Part shown: piece after piece, positions 47,128-58,634 of the stretch | How positions within the stretch are numbered: position 1 is the stretch's first letter | How the letters are laid out: each line of letters opens with the position of its first letter | DNA from: Platycnemis pennipes | Taxonomy: Eukaryota > Arthropoda > Insecta > Odonata > Platycnemididae | DNA length: 64,000 bases | NCBI GenBank assembly: GCA_933228895.1 | Contig: OW121855.1 | Span: 40,748,698-40,812,697, forward strand | Direction of reading: 5' to 3' | Made by a program: the position numbers and the translations under genes | Notes under the pieces: model-generated | What the model saw: the letters and a program-made list of their open reading frames with translations, nothing else | Told to the model about the DNA's origin: nothing | Database searches by the model: none

Positions 47128-50100
47128 TAGATCTCGAATAATATGCTAAATAAACGACCTCGAATACCTCGAATAGTTTTGAATATCGCGCCATACACCA
47201 TTGGGCGTCCATACCTTACGCATCCATGCGAAGTCGTTGGTAGTTAACTCTGCGACTGCGTAGAGAACTCTGGACCGTAACAGAGTCCTCTGGATTGCCT
47301 AAAAAATAACTATAAAATGACCTGGTGAGGGAGAAGTGTTGAGTAATGTTATCCAGTGGACTCTGGACCATAAAAACATGCAGCGCGCTGCTAGAAATAT
47401 TGACGAACAACATTTAATTCGCAGTGAAGAGGAACCGTTCTGTTTTTTATTTGCGAATGCTTACCGTAACATCTAGCATATTGTTATTTTGTTGATTTTC
47501 TTAGTTTATGAGATATTGCTTCTACTACATCATCATCATCCACTGCATTCACTTTGCTAAAATAATCCAGACTGCGATAATCTTCAAGCCAAGTTGAAGA
47601 AAGTTTGTTCCCAGGTACGTTTTCGTGGTGTTGATGCTGTAAATTTTGCATAATGATAGGCTTCGTCACATTCATTATGGCTTAAAGACTACAGTTTCAA
47701 CAAATGGCATTCCGTAAAAATTAGAGCAGTAATAACAACTAACTCTTTTCACCGTAGATAACGCGAGAAAACCTGTCATGATGCAAAGTTGAAGAACGTT
47801 TGTATACATCGTCGATGGTTGCCAGTCGATACGAGCTTCGTTAATAATATCGCTCTACTTAATATATTTTCATAATTGATTTTAAAACTGCAACTATTCT
47901 TCTATATCTGGAGTACTTGCAAAAGTAGTTTTTGAATTTTATGTAAGTTTCTGAGCTCAACACGAAAGTGTGCGACACTTGCTGCAATCACTTATAAAAA
48001 TAAAATTTTAAAATTAGGTTTACTTTCAGTTCGCGAGTCGCGATGTAAAATATTTCATCAAATATATGGCACCATTCATTTCAGTTATTAGAAACGGACA
48101 ACAAATTTTCTGCGTGCAACCATTATGCTTGTAAAATATCGAGGGGAGGAATTTTCCATGCAACTTCTCTATGGGCTCATCTAATGAAAAAAATGCTAAT
48201 TTTTGGAAAATTGAGAAACGTATTCCTCTTCTACGTCCACAGACGATGCAAGGAGAATTAGAAGTGGAAATTGACGATGCTGATGATACTGAAACTGCAA
48301 CTCCTCTTCCCAGTCCAATTTCCAATCCCAGATTTTCACGCATTCAACTGATTCTGATGATGCTGCCAATTTCACCATACCCGCATGCAATTCAAGCCTC
48401 CTTCAACAGAAAGGAAATCAATTATTCCCAGTGCTCAGCCTACTCTGAAGAGTTTTATTGATAAAACTCGTAGTTTTAAGTCTCATGGTAAAATGAGTTC
48501 AGTTATTACAAGATTGATTGGAGAAATGACTTGTCTTGTCAATCAACCTATATCAGTAGTGGAAAATAAATGTTTCCGTAAACTAATCAGTAGCTTAGAA
48601 TCAAGATACAATATTCCACCAAGAAAATATTTTGCAAACAATGTTATCTCGGATCTGTATGAGGAAACAAAGAAAAAACAGAGAACATTTTTGTTGTCTG
48701 AAGCTAAATACATTGCTCATACAACAGACATGTGGACGCCAACAGCCACCGATGACTACATGAGTTTGACAGCTCAGTTTTTGGAATCAAATCATGCATA
48801 TCGTCATGTTTGCTTAGATTGTTGGCCATTTCTTGAGCTTTCACCCCCTGGAATGAGTATTCTCAACTTCATCACACAAACTGCTGAAGATTGGGGTTTG
48901 ACTAACAAAATCGTATGCATTGTCAGAGATAATGGGAGGAACAATGCTTCTGCAATTGAAAGGAGTCCATTTGATCACATTTTCTGCTTAGTTGACACTC
49001 AACAAGTGATTCAAGAAAGCACCCTCAGCAAACCGATGGAGAAAGATCTCGCAGCAAAATGTCGCAGCGTTGTAAGTCACTTCACTAAAGCAATGAAACA
49101 ACTGAAATTGGCCCAAATACATCTGAATATTAAAAAGCATAAGATCATACAAGATGAATCCACAAGGTGGAAATTCCCTTTTGAAAAAGATGAGGCGTCT
49201 TCTGGAGCGGAAGCAAGCAATATCATTAGCTGCCTCTAACCTGATTTTTGATGTAGACATAATTCCACCAAAATGGGGGCTATCGAGCAATTTTTTGATG
49301 TTCTGGATGTTTTTGAAAGAGCACCATTTTTTGCTACAGGAAGTAGAGTGACAGTTTCTGAAGCCATCCCTCTTGTGAATAGCACCATTAGTTTCCTTGA
49401 AACTACTAATTTTCCACACAGTCATCTGCAAGGCCAATTATTTTCTGTTATCCATCGAAAGTTGGTATGAATTTTTGGGAAAAGAAAAAGTATACACATT
49501 TGCCACAATTCTAGATACACGATTCAAAATCAGTGTTTTCCAAGAATCAAATAATGTTCAAATGATGAAAATTCAATTAGCTTTAGAGATGACAGGTCTA
49601 GCTGAACAATGCTACCCAAAGCAAAGAGATAGCTCAATAAAAGTGCAACTGAAAAAAGCTAATGTAAATTGAACACACAATGTGGGGACTTTATTCCAAA
49701 TTAATGCTAACAGCACCAGGTTCTAGCAGAAAGAGTCAGGAAACTCCTGAGGAAGAAATTCGAAGATACCTAGAGGAAGATTTGCTTCCACATAGTGAAT
49801 ACATTTTTGATTACTGGAAAATGAACAGTCTGTATCCTCACTTAAAGAAATTACCTTCAAAGTATTTAATCACTCCGCTAACAACAGTTTTTTTCTGAGC
49901 GACTCTTCAGCAGCTCGGGTTTCATTTGTTTCCAGAAGAGAAGCAGATCAGAACCTGAACGTGAGAGGATGCTTGCATTCTTAAATAAAAATCTGTAGTA
50001 GACAATAAGTTTAAAATTGTATTATTGAGGCACATGATTTTATTGATTTTATTAAAGTTGAAATTTTAAAATAAAGGAGTTATTTTTTAAAATTTCATTG

Positions 50101-50251
50101 ACGATAGCATTTTACCTATGGAGACATCAAATAGATTAGTAGAATATTTAATATGTAAGGTGAAATTCTAGTTTTCGAGGTATTCGAGCTATGATTTAAT
50201 ATTCGAATTCGATATTAGAGTAGGAGAAATTTGCTATTTGACTCATCTCTA
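47128..50251 (+). mobile_element. hAT-superfamily DNA transposon
   Basis: About 3.1 kb. The right end, minus strand, reads TAGAGATGAGTCAAATAGC (50251 inward), a hAT-type terminus; the left end, TAGATCTCGAATAATATGC (47128), matches it only roughly. Subterminal 15-base repeats are perfect and inverted: CTCGAATACCTCGAA at 47159-47173 and its complement at 50174-50188. Between them lies a transposase gene on the plus strand (separate entry). The eight-base flanks (TTATTACT left, GTATTTAC right) do not match, so either the end is off by a few bases or the target duplication has decayed. Confidence 0.7.
48049..49998 (+). pseudogene. hAT transposase with BED zinc finger, disrupted
   Basis: Domains in order: BED finger (about 48067-48190) with IWHHSFQL, the ligand region SACNHYACKISRGG and TSLWAHLMKK; a hAT core with YIAHTTDMWTPTATDDYMSL (first Asp, near 48710-48765) and IVCIVRDNGRNNASAIE (second Asp, near 48910-48960), then QDESTRW (49150); VSEAIPLVNSTISFLE (49350-49400); FATILDTRFK (near 49500-49530); and the C-terminal dimerisation region with EIRRYLEEDL, YWKMNSLYPHLKKLPSKYL and SERLFSSSG, ending FLNKNL and a stop at 49996-49998. 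The pieces lie in all three frames with at least five shifts (near 48185, 49180, 49265, 49465 and 49675, and in the poly-T at 49889-49894). The long central block alone is 284 codons. ZBED-like family; nuclear DNA-cutting enzyme when intact, inactive here. Confidence 0.85.
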
Positions 50252-51000
50252 GTATTTACAAGAGATCGTACCCCCACTACTTTCAGTACTGTGAGCTAAT
50301 ACATTCCTTTGGTCTTTATGCCATGCTATCGACCATGCCAATACTCATCCTACTCTTCCTCCAGGCATCGCTGATTTAATATCGTTCACCCGTGCCAAAA
50401 TAAGGCGATGATCCATTCAGTCCTCCGCGTTCGTTCCCCGCATCCCGGCCTGCTCCACTTCTTCGCTATGATTGGTAGACACTCCTCACCTTGGGGGTCG
50501 TGAGCGAGGGTTAAATCGTTGGCAGGTCTTCTGCTACACGTCCTTCCCTTCCATTCCCGAGTCAAACACGCCGTTCTGATGCTCCCGTGTTCACCCTCCC
50601 AACCCCCCACCATTCCTAATGCCTCGCTCGTTTTCTATTTGCTTTCAAGGGCGAATGGCTAAGAGATAAACCTGGTCAAATATTGAGTTTACGGGGCGAT
50701 GGGCAAACATGGGAGTGCGGAGGAAGAAAAAGAGAAGGAGAGGGAAGTTGGCAGGAAGGAGGGGGAAGTGACAAGAGGTTGGGGGAGGGGCGTGTGGGGT
50801 CTTCGCGCGCGAGAGCATAGCGGTCCACGCGGATCGGAGCCATTGATGTTTGGCGAGTTCTCTGTGGGAGATCGTTGGAAATTGGGGGGTTTTGCGGAGT
50901 CCTCAGTGAGCGGAAGAGTCGAGCACGTATGACTGGGTAAGAGTGGGTGACCTCACACGGGAAGAGGAGGCGAGGTGGGGGTTAAAATTCCCGGTCCCGT
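50252..51000. other. GC-rich, CpG-containing island
   Basis: GC-rich from about 50380 to 51000, with GCGCGCGAGAG near 50800 and strong purine bias at 50700-50800. An initiator-like TCCTCAGTGAGCGG (50897-50910) followed by ATGACTGG|GTAAGAG (50929-50943) is a weak TATA-less first-exon candidate that I do not call. Confidence 0.4.
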
Positions 51001-51284
51001 GAACTCCTGAGCAATACCTGCGTTTATGCATCGAGGAGGATCACGCTAGCAGTTTCATTTTTCCCTCTAAGGACTTCAAAACTTACATTGCATCATCACT
51101 CCTCATATAGCCAAGCGTATTAAACCTCCCTATACATTAAATGAATCAATATATCAGGACGGATTGGTATTGTTTGATAATCCTCAATAGGAGAGAACAT
51201 TCTTCCCCTACGATTACTAAAGCGCAGTCTTCCTTGGATGATATAATATATCAGGAATAACTCTTTCACGTGAATATTTCACTG
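51001..51284. other. AT-rich DNA, no gene seen
   Basis: Nothing supportable. Confidence 0.45.
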
Positions 51285-51405
51285 TGAGTGTACAGTGTAT
51301 ACTGTACACCTGATGATGGCTTAGTAAGCCGAAACACGAGTTGTGCAATTTTATAATTTTAAATATATTGTGGAAAAGTGCAAAAGTTTTTTTTACTCAC
51401 CTAAT
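51285..51405 (+). repeat. Hammerhead-bearing element, same family as 9.4 kb
   Basis: Carries a hammerhead (separate entry) followed by GCAATTTTATAATTTTAAAT, TGTGGAAAAGTGC, a poly-T run and ACTCACC. The downstream part matches the reverse complement of the left arm of the 9.4 kb unit (ACTGTGGAAAAGTGC, then TTTATTACTCACCCAG). Only one orientation is present here, so this copy lacks the inverted partner. No coding sequence. Confidence 0.6.
51288..51350 (+). ncRNA. Hammerhead ribozyme, intact core
   Basis: CTGATGA (51310-51316); stem II GGCTT/AAGCC (51318-51322 with 51326-51330) with an AGT loop; GAAAC (51331-51335); minimal stem III AC/GT closed by ACGA (51336-51339); predicted cleavage after T51342; stem I CAC (51307-51309) with GTG (51343-51345). 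Just upstream a perfect nine-pair hairpin, GTGTACAGT GTAT ACTGTACAC (51288-51309), uses the same CAC bases, so stem I and this hairpin are mutually exclusive or form a capped stem I arm. All invariant core bases are present. Confidence 0.7.
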
Positions 51406-53950
51406 TCAGATAGTAACCTTACGAAATAAACAAAGGTAATAAAATGTATTTGCAAATGAAAAGTACCTTCACCATATATTTTTCATTATATTTGAAGCTT
51501 TATTTTTGGCCTCAAATGCATATTTGAACTTTTGAACTTTGAATAAATTTTAGCACACTGATACAACTTTTTTATCTTTTATCAACACCATCTTTGGAAT
51601 TAAACAACATTTTACCAATCGTAAAGGGGTTATAAGAACACAATTTCACATTGTCTCTGGGAAAAAGTTTACAAAATTACACGACAGATTATTAACAAAG
51701 GGTATTTTAGCCCACTTTCAATGTGTGTTTTTGAAATTTGTGTTCAGTGCAACTACGACCCCAGCCCTTGAAATCAATGTGTGACCGAGAAAGTGCGGTG
51801 TTTCTAGACAGAGCGGTTAATTTTTCCGCTCATTCATTTTCACGTCAAGAAATGGATCTTTTAAACAAAGGTGTTAAGTTTTCTCCTGGAACCAATGGAA
51901 ATATTGACCTTTTATGTATAGACATTTTTACGAAATTCGGAAGTTTGTTGAGATATGCAAATTTAAATGGTTTGTATCGATGTTATTAATAAATAACAGC
52001 AATAGACCTTGTCGTTGATCGGTGTCATGCCTTAGAACGAACGTAAATTAATGACGTTGCCTTTTATTTAATTCTCTCTCGAGAGAATAAGGTTTAATTA
52101 ACCAAAAAAAGTGCTAATTTTCTCTCCTCATTAAACTAAGTTTGTCAATATCGATAATTATAAGTTCTTTTTAAAGACAGCTCCATTATTACTGCATAGA
52201 AATGGGGAAATTCAATCATCCTGTCAAGAAATTATTAAGATTTAAGTATAGTTCAATAAACGTGTTCTGGAACACTATGGCCACATGCAGTGTGTTAAAT
52301 TATCATATCTGCTTGGTAAGTATATATTTTTCTCGATTTTTTTAAGCACTAATATTAAGCATTTTTTTTCGCATGCGTTAGAATCATTCGTTAAAAATAC
52401 CTGATCTGTTATTTATTCAAGTGCGTAAAATATTCAGCAAACCTTTTTTATAGGCAGCTCTATTTTCAAAATTGGTGTATCCCTTGTCACAATATTCGTT
52501 TTATGTAGACCGGAACGTCGGCGTGGTCCATTCAAGAATACTCTCGAGTTTCACCGCACCATCGAATCGGATGCGATTGACGAACGTACACACAAGCAAA
52601 CACGGAGCACAAGCATAGCCGCGAAATAATCCCGAGCGAATAAGCTGATGCAAGCTTCCCACTGCGCGGAACGGTGACTAAAGCGGCACTTAGAGCCCTG
52701 AAATTGCCTAGATCGGTACAAAGAGAAGCCAAGGAGTGGGGAGTGAGAAATTTAGTTTCAACCGTTATGCCAGGACTCAAATAATTGATCCATGTCTTTT
52801 GAAGTGGAAAGATACTTTTATCCAACTATTGTTGATCATCATAGGGTGTTTTATATTATTTTATTGAATGCATGAAAGCCACATTTTTTAATCCATGCTA
52901 AATTTTACATTTTTCATACATTTTGGCTGCAATTTACAGAGGAATCAGTCCAGCTAAAGAGTTAGCAAATGTTATTTTTGCGTACTTGGCTTTGTTAAAA
53001 TCACAAATTTTATCCTGGTAGTTGTTAAAAACAATTATTTTGGTAATTTTAGCAATCAACCTTTCTTTATATATGCAATGCTAGCTAAATGTCAATACTA
53101 ATATTTCATGATAATAATACTCATTGCGAGTGATCTTAAAAAAGTTAAAATAATGTTACGCGAATGAAGAAGTCTTCCTAAGAGGTGACAAGTACAAGAA
53201 CGTTGAAGTGGGATAAACCATTGCTAAATACTCTTCATACACGTTAAGGTAATTCAATTTAGTTTTGTTTCTTATGCCCGGTTCCTATTTTCCTTACATT
53301 TGTTCATTGCATCACATATGAAAGGCTTATTTGATTTTTTGCAAATACTGGCAATTCACGAGGCGTTAAATGGAGGTATTTCTAGTGGTCTAGGAATTTC
53401 CTAAGCTTATCTCACGAATCTTTGATCAAAAACTTATACTATTCCACGAGTTGGTTATTCGGTTATTATATGGTTATTCGGTATCTCATTTGAGACTCGT
53501 AGATGAAAGAAACTAGGTTTTCTCTTCAAAGACGCCAAATTTAATTTTCTGAGTTGTATATGATCCCAAAATATTGAAGAATGATTCGCTGAATACATGA
53601 TGCATGGCTGTGTGTCTAAAAGAATTGATATCTAGATAGAATTGTAAGCAGTGAGCAGCTCTAAGTTAGGTTGGCTGGTGAGGACAGATTTACCAATTAT
53701 AACGGAGCCCAATGGCAGATGAAATCCTCATACCCGTGCAGGAAAGGGAGTTCCTTTTGCCCCTGCTGACTAAGGATGACAGAAAAGTTTTAGAACAACA
53801 CAGCTTGTGAAGGTATTTCCAAAGTACACCAATGAAAAGGATTATTTTCAACTACCTCAGCTTCATTTTTTCCAAAGCGCAACAATGGCAAACAGTAAGA
53901 GTATCCGACGTTTTCAAACCCTATTATGCAAAATAGCAACTGTCCTATCC
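51406..53950. other. AT-rich DNA, no gene seen
   Basis: Frames of 83 and 97 codons (51738-51989 plus, 52532-52825 minus) have no domain. Nothing else supportable. Confidence 0.5.
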
Positions 53951-53954
53951 AATT

Positions 53955-54059
53955 ATAGAGAAAACATACCAGGGCGTGAGGGAATTAACACGGAATAGGG
54001 CAGAATGGAGGGCTGCAGTAAACCAATCCTAGGATTGAAATACTGATGATGATGATGAT
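53955..54059 (+). mobile_element. LINE 3' tail with (GAT)n
   Basis: The frame reads GVRELTRNRAEWRAAVNQS, the terminal block of insect endonuclease-RT LINEs (family: DRxEWRAASNQS), followed by CCAATCCTAGGATTG and a (GAT)n microsatellite (54041-54058). The block before it (53807-53955) does not look like this LINE. Related to, but distinct from, the 18-22 kb family: the GTTGACC tail is missing. Confidence 0.55.
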
Positions 54060-55035
54060 CATATTTAATGTTTAATTTAATATGGCGTCTCAATTACGTA
54101 TTTATGCTTCATACGATGTATTATGTATTCTGAGAGCAATTAAAAATGGTAATCAGGGCTGTTGGCATTTATTCATGTAGTACTTGGCTTATTCAGTAAT
54201 TTACTCGTATTTTTTCTTTGAATTTTTGATTTTTGAATGTACAAATATAATGCAGCAAAAGTAAAGAATGCATTATGGTCTTCTGTGGACATTTACTGTA
54301 TTTCCTTATCACACATCCGTTAAAATTCTTTCACTAATCTCAAGGGAGACAAAATGTAGTATAAAATGAAATCTGAACCACTCATTGAGCCTTTTCAATC
54401 AACGTATATTAGAACCATGGTTTGTTTGAACTATTATGTATATAACGTCAAGTGTCAATTCATTACAAATGGCGTCATAAGGTGGGTGTCAAGCCTCCAC
54501 GCGGCGCCGGTCATTGGGAGGGTAACCTGATGGGGGATAGTGGAGAGAGAAATGAAATTGAAAATGTTTTCTGATAAATATTAAGCCATCGTCTCATCAA
54601 TCACTGAATGGATGACACCCGTTTTGTTGACGACATATTCCCTGGAAAGCGATGGATTGACGTCGCGCCCTATGGAATTCAAATCACTCAATTATTATTA
54701 ATGCCTCAAAATTTAGCTCTTGAAATTATTTTCCCTCTGATGACCGAAAACTTAAGGAAAGTCAAAGAAATGACGGTCTAATGACATTTTTATGCGTATT
54801 TTTATCCAATAATAAACGAGAATGGCAATTAAAGCCTAAGTACCATTAGTTATGATGTGTATTATTAGCATGGTCATCTATCTAAATTTAAAATTCTAAT
54901 TTATGTAAACTGCTGCTAATTTCTAACTTTGGAAACTCAATCGATGGTTTCATTATTGATGCATAATCTAACCATTCATAGATGAAGTCATGTGCTAGCA
55001 ATGTGTTTGTGAAAATATCCTATCCCTGTTCGCCA
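54060..55035. other. AT-rich DNA, no gene seen
   Basis: A patch around 54480-54680 is less AT-rich and could be conserved non-coding DNA, but nothing in it identifies a function. Confidence 0.45.
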
Positions 55036-55040
55036 TTGTT

Positions 55041-55100
55041 AACATAATCTACATCTACATAATACCCTGCAAGCCACCACAAGGGTGTGTGGCAGGGGGT
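55041..55100 (-). repeat. LINE tail stem-loop and terminal microsatellite
   Basis: CCCTGCAAGCCACC / GTGTGTGGCAGGG forms a stem (CCTG 55066-55069 with CAGG 55093-55096; CCAC 55074-55077 with GTGG 55089-55092), followed at the extreme 3' end (minus strand) by TGTAGATGTAGATTA units. Blocks with CAAGCCACC and TGTGTGGC next to ACATCTACATCTA recur in insect genomes as the end of this LINE type. Such hairpins are thought to be the site at which the element's RT recognises its RNA. Confidence 0.6.
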
Positions 55101-55965
55101 GATTTCTCACCAAACAAGCACTAAATATCATGCATAAAAAAGGAATAGTATTCATATAGTAGTCAGAACTACACTATTTAAAAAAGATAGAAATTGCAAA
55201 GCAAAAACATGCAAAAACATTCTGTTAGTAGGGTTAACTTTAAGTACTCATACCAACATGCAGCTACCAATGCTATTCATTGCTACTCTCCAGTAGGGCA
55301 TATTTACCGTTATTCGTATCTCTAATTGTACGAGGGAAAAAGGACATTTTTAATCGGTCAGTTCGGCAATCAATTTATCTAATTTTATGATTATGGTCCA
55401 GTCTGCCATAGTAAGTTGGGGTTCGTAAAATATTTTTATCATCATCACTGAAAATATTGCCTTGGAATTTGCTTAAGAGATTAAGTCTAAATTTCAATCT
55501 GTGATCTGATAATGATTTCCATTTCAATTCATTTAATAGACTGGTTACGCTAATATAATTATCGTATCGTCCCTTTACAAATCTTGCCGATCTTTGCTGC
55601 ACACGTTCAAGTTCATTACTTAGACCGATTTCGTAGGGATCCCATACACTGGCAGCATATTCCAGATGAGGTCAAACAAGGGAAAAGTAGCTGATTTCTC
55701 GTACATGATCGTCCCATTTACGCAATACTCTTTTGATGAAACCCAGTTTACGATTAGCTTGACCCATTATTTCACGTATATGTTTACCCCAGGAAGGATC
55801 ATGTGTCAATCTTATTCCAAGATATGGATTCCAATGGATTCCACGTTTGTTATTTCATTATTACTTATTTTATATGTGCTAGGAGGAGAACTATTCTTTT
55901 TCCAAAAATTCAGAACTGCTTTTTTTAAATTTAATTCTAACTACCATGAACATAATGTGCCTACT
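55041..55965 (-). mobile_element. LINE 3' fragment (Jockey/CR1-like group)
   Basis: Minus strand, in order: a remnant of form TYKISNNEITNVESIGIH (about 55880-55825), YLGIRLTHDPSWGKHIREIM (55820-55765), ANRKLGFIKRVLRKWDDHV (55750-55700), FSLVRPHLEYAASVWDPYE (55690-55635), RVQQRSARFVKGRYDNY (55615-55560) and LLNELKWKSLSDHRLKFRLN. These are the ordered blocks after the RT palm in Jockey/CR1-type non-LTR elements. A frame change separates the first blocks from the 75-codon frame at 55602-55375. The 3' end is a structured, non-coding tail (separate entry). 5'-truncated: no catalytic box or endonuclease. Confidence 0.85.
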
Positions 55966-58485
55966 TGCGCGGTAGTTTCTTCAATGGAGGTCACCGAAAT
56001 CTTTGGATATGGTAAGGAGCCTACGAAGATGGGGAGTTTGGACTTGGCTCTATTTTCAGAATAAAAGGAAGCAGAGTTCCGTGAGTGTTGAAAACGAGAA
56101 TAATAAAACAATCGCATCTCGGACAACTAACTGAAGAAGGAGTAGGAGGAATTATCATTCACTTGATAAGGCCATTTAAGACATCCCTTGGGGGGTCAAT
56201 GGAATAAGGAAATATAAAGAATTTCGGAAAGGATCGTAGAGGAAGATAGTTGAAATCCCATGAGGGAGAGGTGACGGCAACTGGGAGACGGATCTAATGA
56301 ATCCCTTTCCACGCCTTTTTGAATGGGTCGATAATACGCTTGTGTTCCTGTCGCGCATACCGCACCGAGAGATGATAAGGAATGAAAAAAGAGCATACGC
56401 GAATCGCCCTCAACCATAACCGCATGCTATGGGGAAATTTGTGAGTTAGTTTTTTTTCCAAATTTGAGGAGCGTATAATAAAAAAATGTCATACATTAAG
56501 CCGAATCGGTTACAATGGAGTTGGAATTACGTAGATACTTAAAAGTTTTCCTCTTAGAGAGGTGTTAGTTAATGGCAGAAATCCCTGTAATTTTTTCCTT
56601 TCAAAAAATAAATATGCCACTTCCAACTCATTAAAGCTTGGATTCCGATACAGCACGGATTTTAAAAAGCCTTCTTTACACAGGCTATTTTACAAACTTC
56701 TTTTGGAAGTCAAATGAAGTTAACTTCTGGATATGGGAGTCCCCCTCTCCACAGCCTTACTTCAAAACAAATCAAGAAAGAATATACTTGTATGTACCTA
56801 GGGAAATGAGAGGGCATTTATTGAGGAATAAAATGAAATAATGAACTATTCAATTATACCTGATACTGGTGAAAATTTTTCTTTTTAATTTTAAATTTAA
56901 TCGTTTATCCGAATCAGGATCCTTGATGACAGAGAAGGTAGAAAAATGCATAGTTAAAGATAAATAAGCCAATTCACAGCATGATCTGAATGACATATGG
57001 CTCACTTCAATGTGAAAATTCCTTACACTATGCTATTCCTCTCTAAATGGATTAATATGAGAGCTAGCTGGTGATTTTGTCATTTAATTAGGAAAGTCAT
57101 TTCACATATTAGCAGTGAAAAAAGGCACTACTCTTCAGAATATTATGCACGGACGCATAATATTATTAATCGGTGCTAATACGCCATATAATATTCTTTA
57201 ATAAAATAACATATATGATGTCCTTCAATACCTGGCGCTTCCTTAATTTTATCTTTGCTAATTCTGCTTTTGAGTGGTATCCTTTGAAATCTGCTCCGCG
57301 GAAATGAATTAAACATTCATTGAGTTCTGCATTGCCTTCTGTGGCGAACTTTTATGATTAAAAGTCAATGAGCACACATGCACACATTCCGCGTTTGGAA
57401 TACTCTATACGGGTGGCTTATGCATGGTGGCCTGTTATTAAGAATACCATCTCAGCATCTAGTGCTCATATTCAGCTGACTTTGCATATTTCACTCATAC
57501 TGGCAAGCGATGAAAGAATTTGAAGTGTTGCCCTGCCTCAATTGCAATGGAGTGAATTTGGAGTGGCCATTCTCACCCTTGCGTCTGTGATGATTCCCTA
57601 TTGAACCGTGGACTGGAGATGCTTGAAAAAAGGTTTTAATGCTATTTCTGAGTGAGAAAAAAATGAGACAAAGGAAATTCGAGAAAATCCTTCTCCGGGC
57701 ATGGAATCTTAATGCCTGCAAAAAATGTCATCTCTTCACCAAATTTTATTTAAATCGCACGTAACTGCCTCTTCATTTCTCGTAATGTGCCCCGCGGGCC
57801 GGCAACTCTTTCTCCTTTAGCATCTCTCTTGCCGCCCTCCAACCCGACTCACCAACACAGCTCCTACCGGCATAAAGGAGAGAGGGTGCGGGAGCAGGTC
57901 TAACGGGAGGGGGAGTGGGTAGATTCTCTCCACATCGATTTTTGGAAGCGGTGACGAATAAATAAAATGAATAAAACGCGTTGCTCATGAACATCGCTTG
58001 CTTTTCGAAGTGTCATCCCTGCATTCTCTCTGACGTGTTAATTTGGAAAATTCTGCAAAGCCCCCGTTAAGAGGATTGCATCCCCCAACGCTTGCTCGAT
58101 GTCGCTTCTTTCTATAGGGATCCAAATAAGTTCATAAAGATCAGCATTCACCAATCCAAAAACATAATTATTGAGCGGTATTCTCATTTTGAAGATATCT
58201 AAGACGTATTCAAGTAATATTGTTTAAACTTTCCATTATAGATCCAATTTAATATACAATATACTATTGGACCATGCTTAAATGCTTGATTTTAGGAAAT
58301 TAACTGCTAAGGTACGCTAAAGACCAGGCTTAAACTACTTCAGTCTATGAGTTTAATAAGTACATTTTTGATCTGGGGGCGTTTGGCTTCAAATCAGTGA
58401 AATGAATTTTAGGCTAATGAAGCTCCCTTTGTTCACCATTTAACGTAGCAATTGCAGGCTTTCTGCGAGCCTTATGGAAACGTAT
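55966..58485. other. Mostly AT-rich DNA, no gene seen
   Basis: Short frames only. A GC-rich patch lies at 57780-57930, and nested inverted repeats at 57138-57197 are listed separately. Confidence 0.45.
57138..57197. repeat. Nested inverted repeats
   Basis: AATATTATGC (57139-57148) pairs perfectly with GCATAATATT (57155-57164) across six bases. The overlapping AGAATATTAT (57138-57147) also pairs perfectly with ATAATATTCT (57188-57197). The two hairpins exclude each other. Could be a small foldback remnant; no other evidence. Confidence 0.6.
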
Positions 58486-58539
58486 CTCTCTAAATAATAT
58501 CGAGGTTTTCCCGGCGAACTAGCTGTAGAAAATCTTCTC

Positions 58540-58622
58540 GGGTTTTTCACTGGGTCAGGTTGTCCATGGCCGACGTTTCGACCATCAAGACCCTCAAGCC
58601 AACTCCTCAGGCCCGCAGGCGG
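58540..58622 (-). repeat. PLE inverted 5' terminal copy
   Basis: On the minus strand it reads CTGAGGA...GGTCGAAACGTCGGCC and continues into the same sequence that follows the hammerhead at the right end. Its core departs from the hammerhead consensus (CTGAGGA, irregular stem II), so it is probably not catalytic. It marks the left boundary of the element. Confidence 0.65.
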
Positions 58623-58634
58623 TAGGTGATCAAT

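Noticed and set aside
50897..50943. TATA-less first exon (initiator TCAGT, ATGACTGG, GTAAGAG)
   Set aside because: Very short leader and two codons only; such a coincidence is expected by chance in this GC-rich patch.
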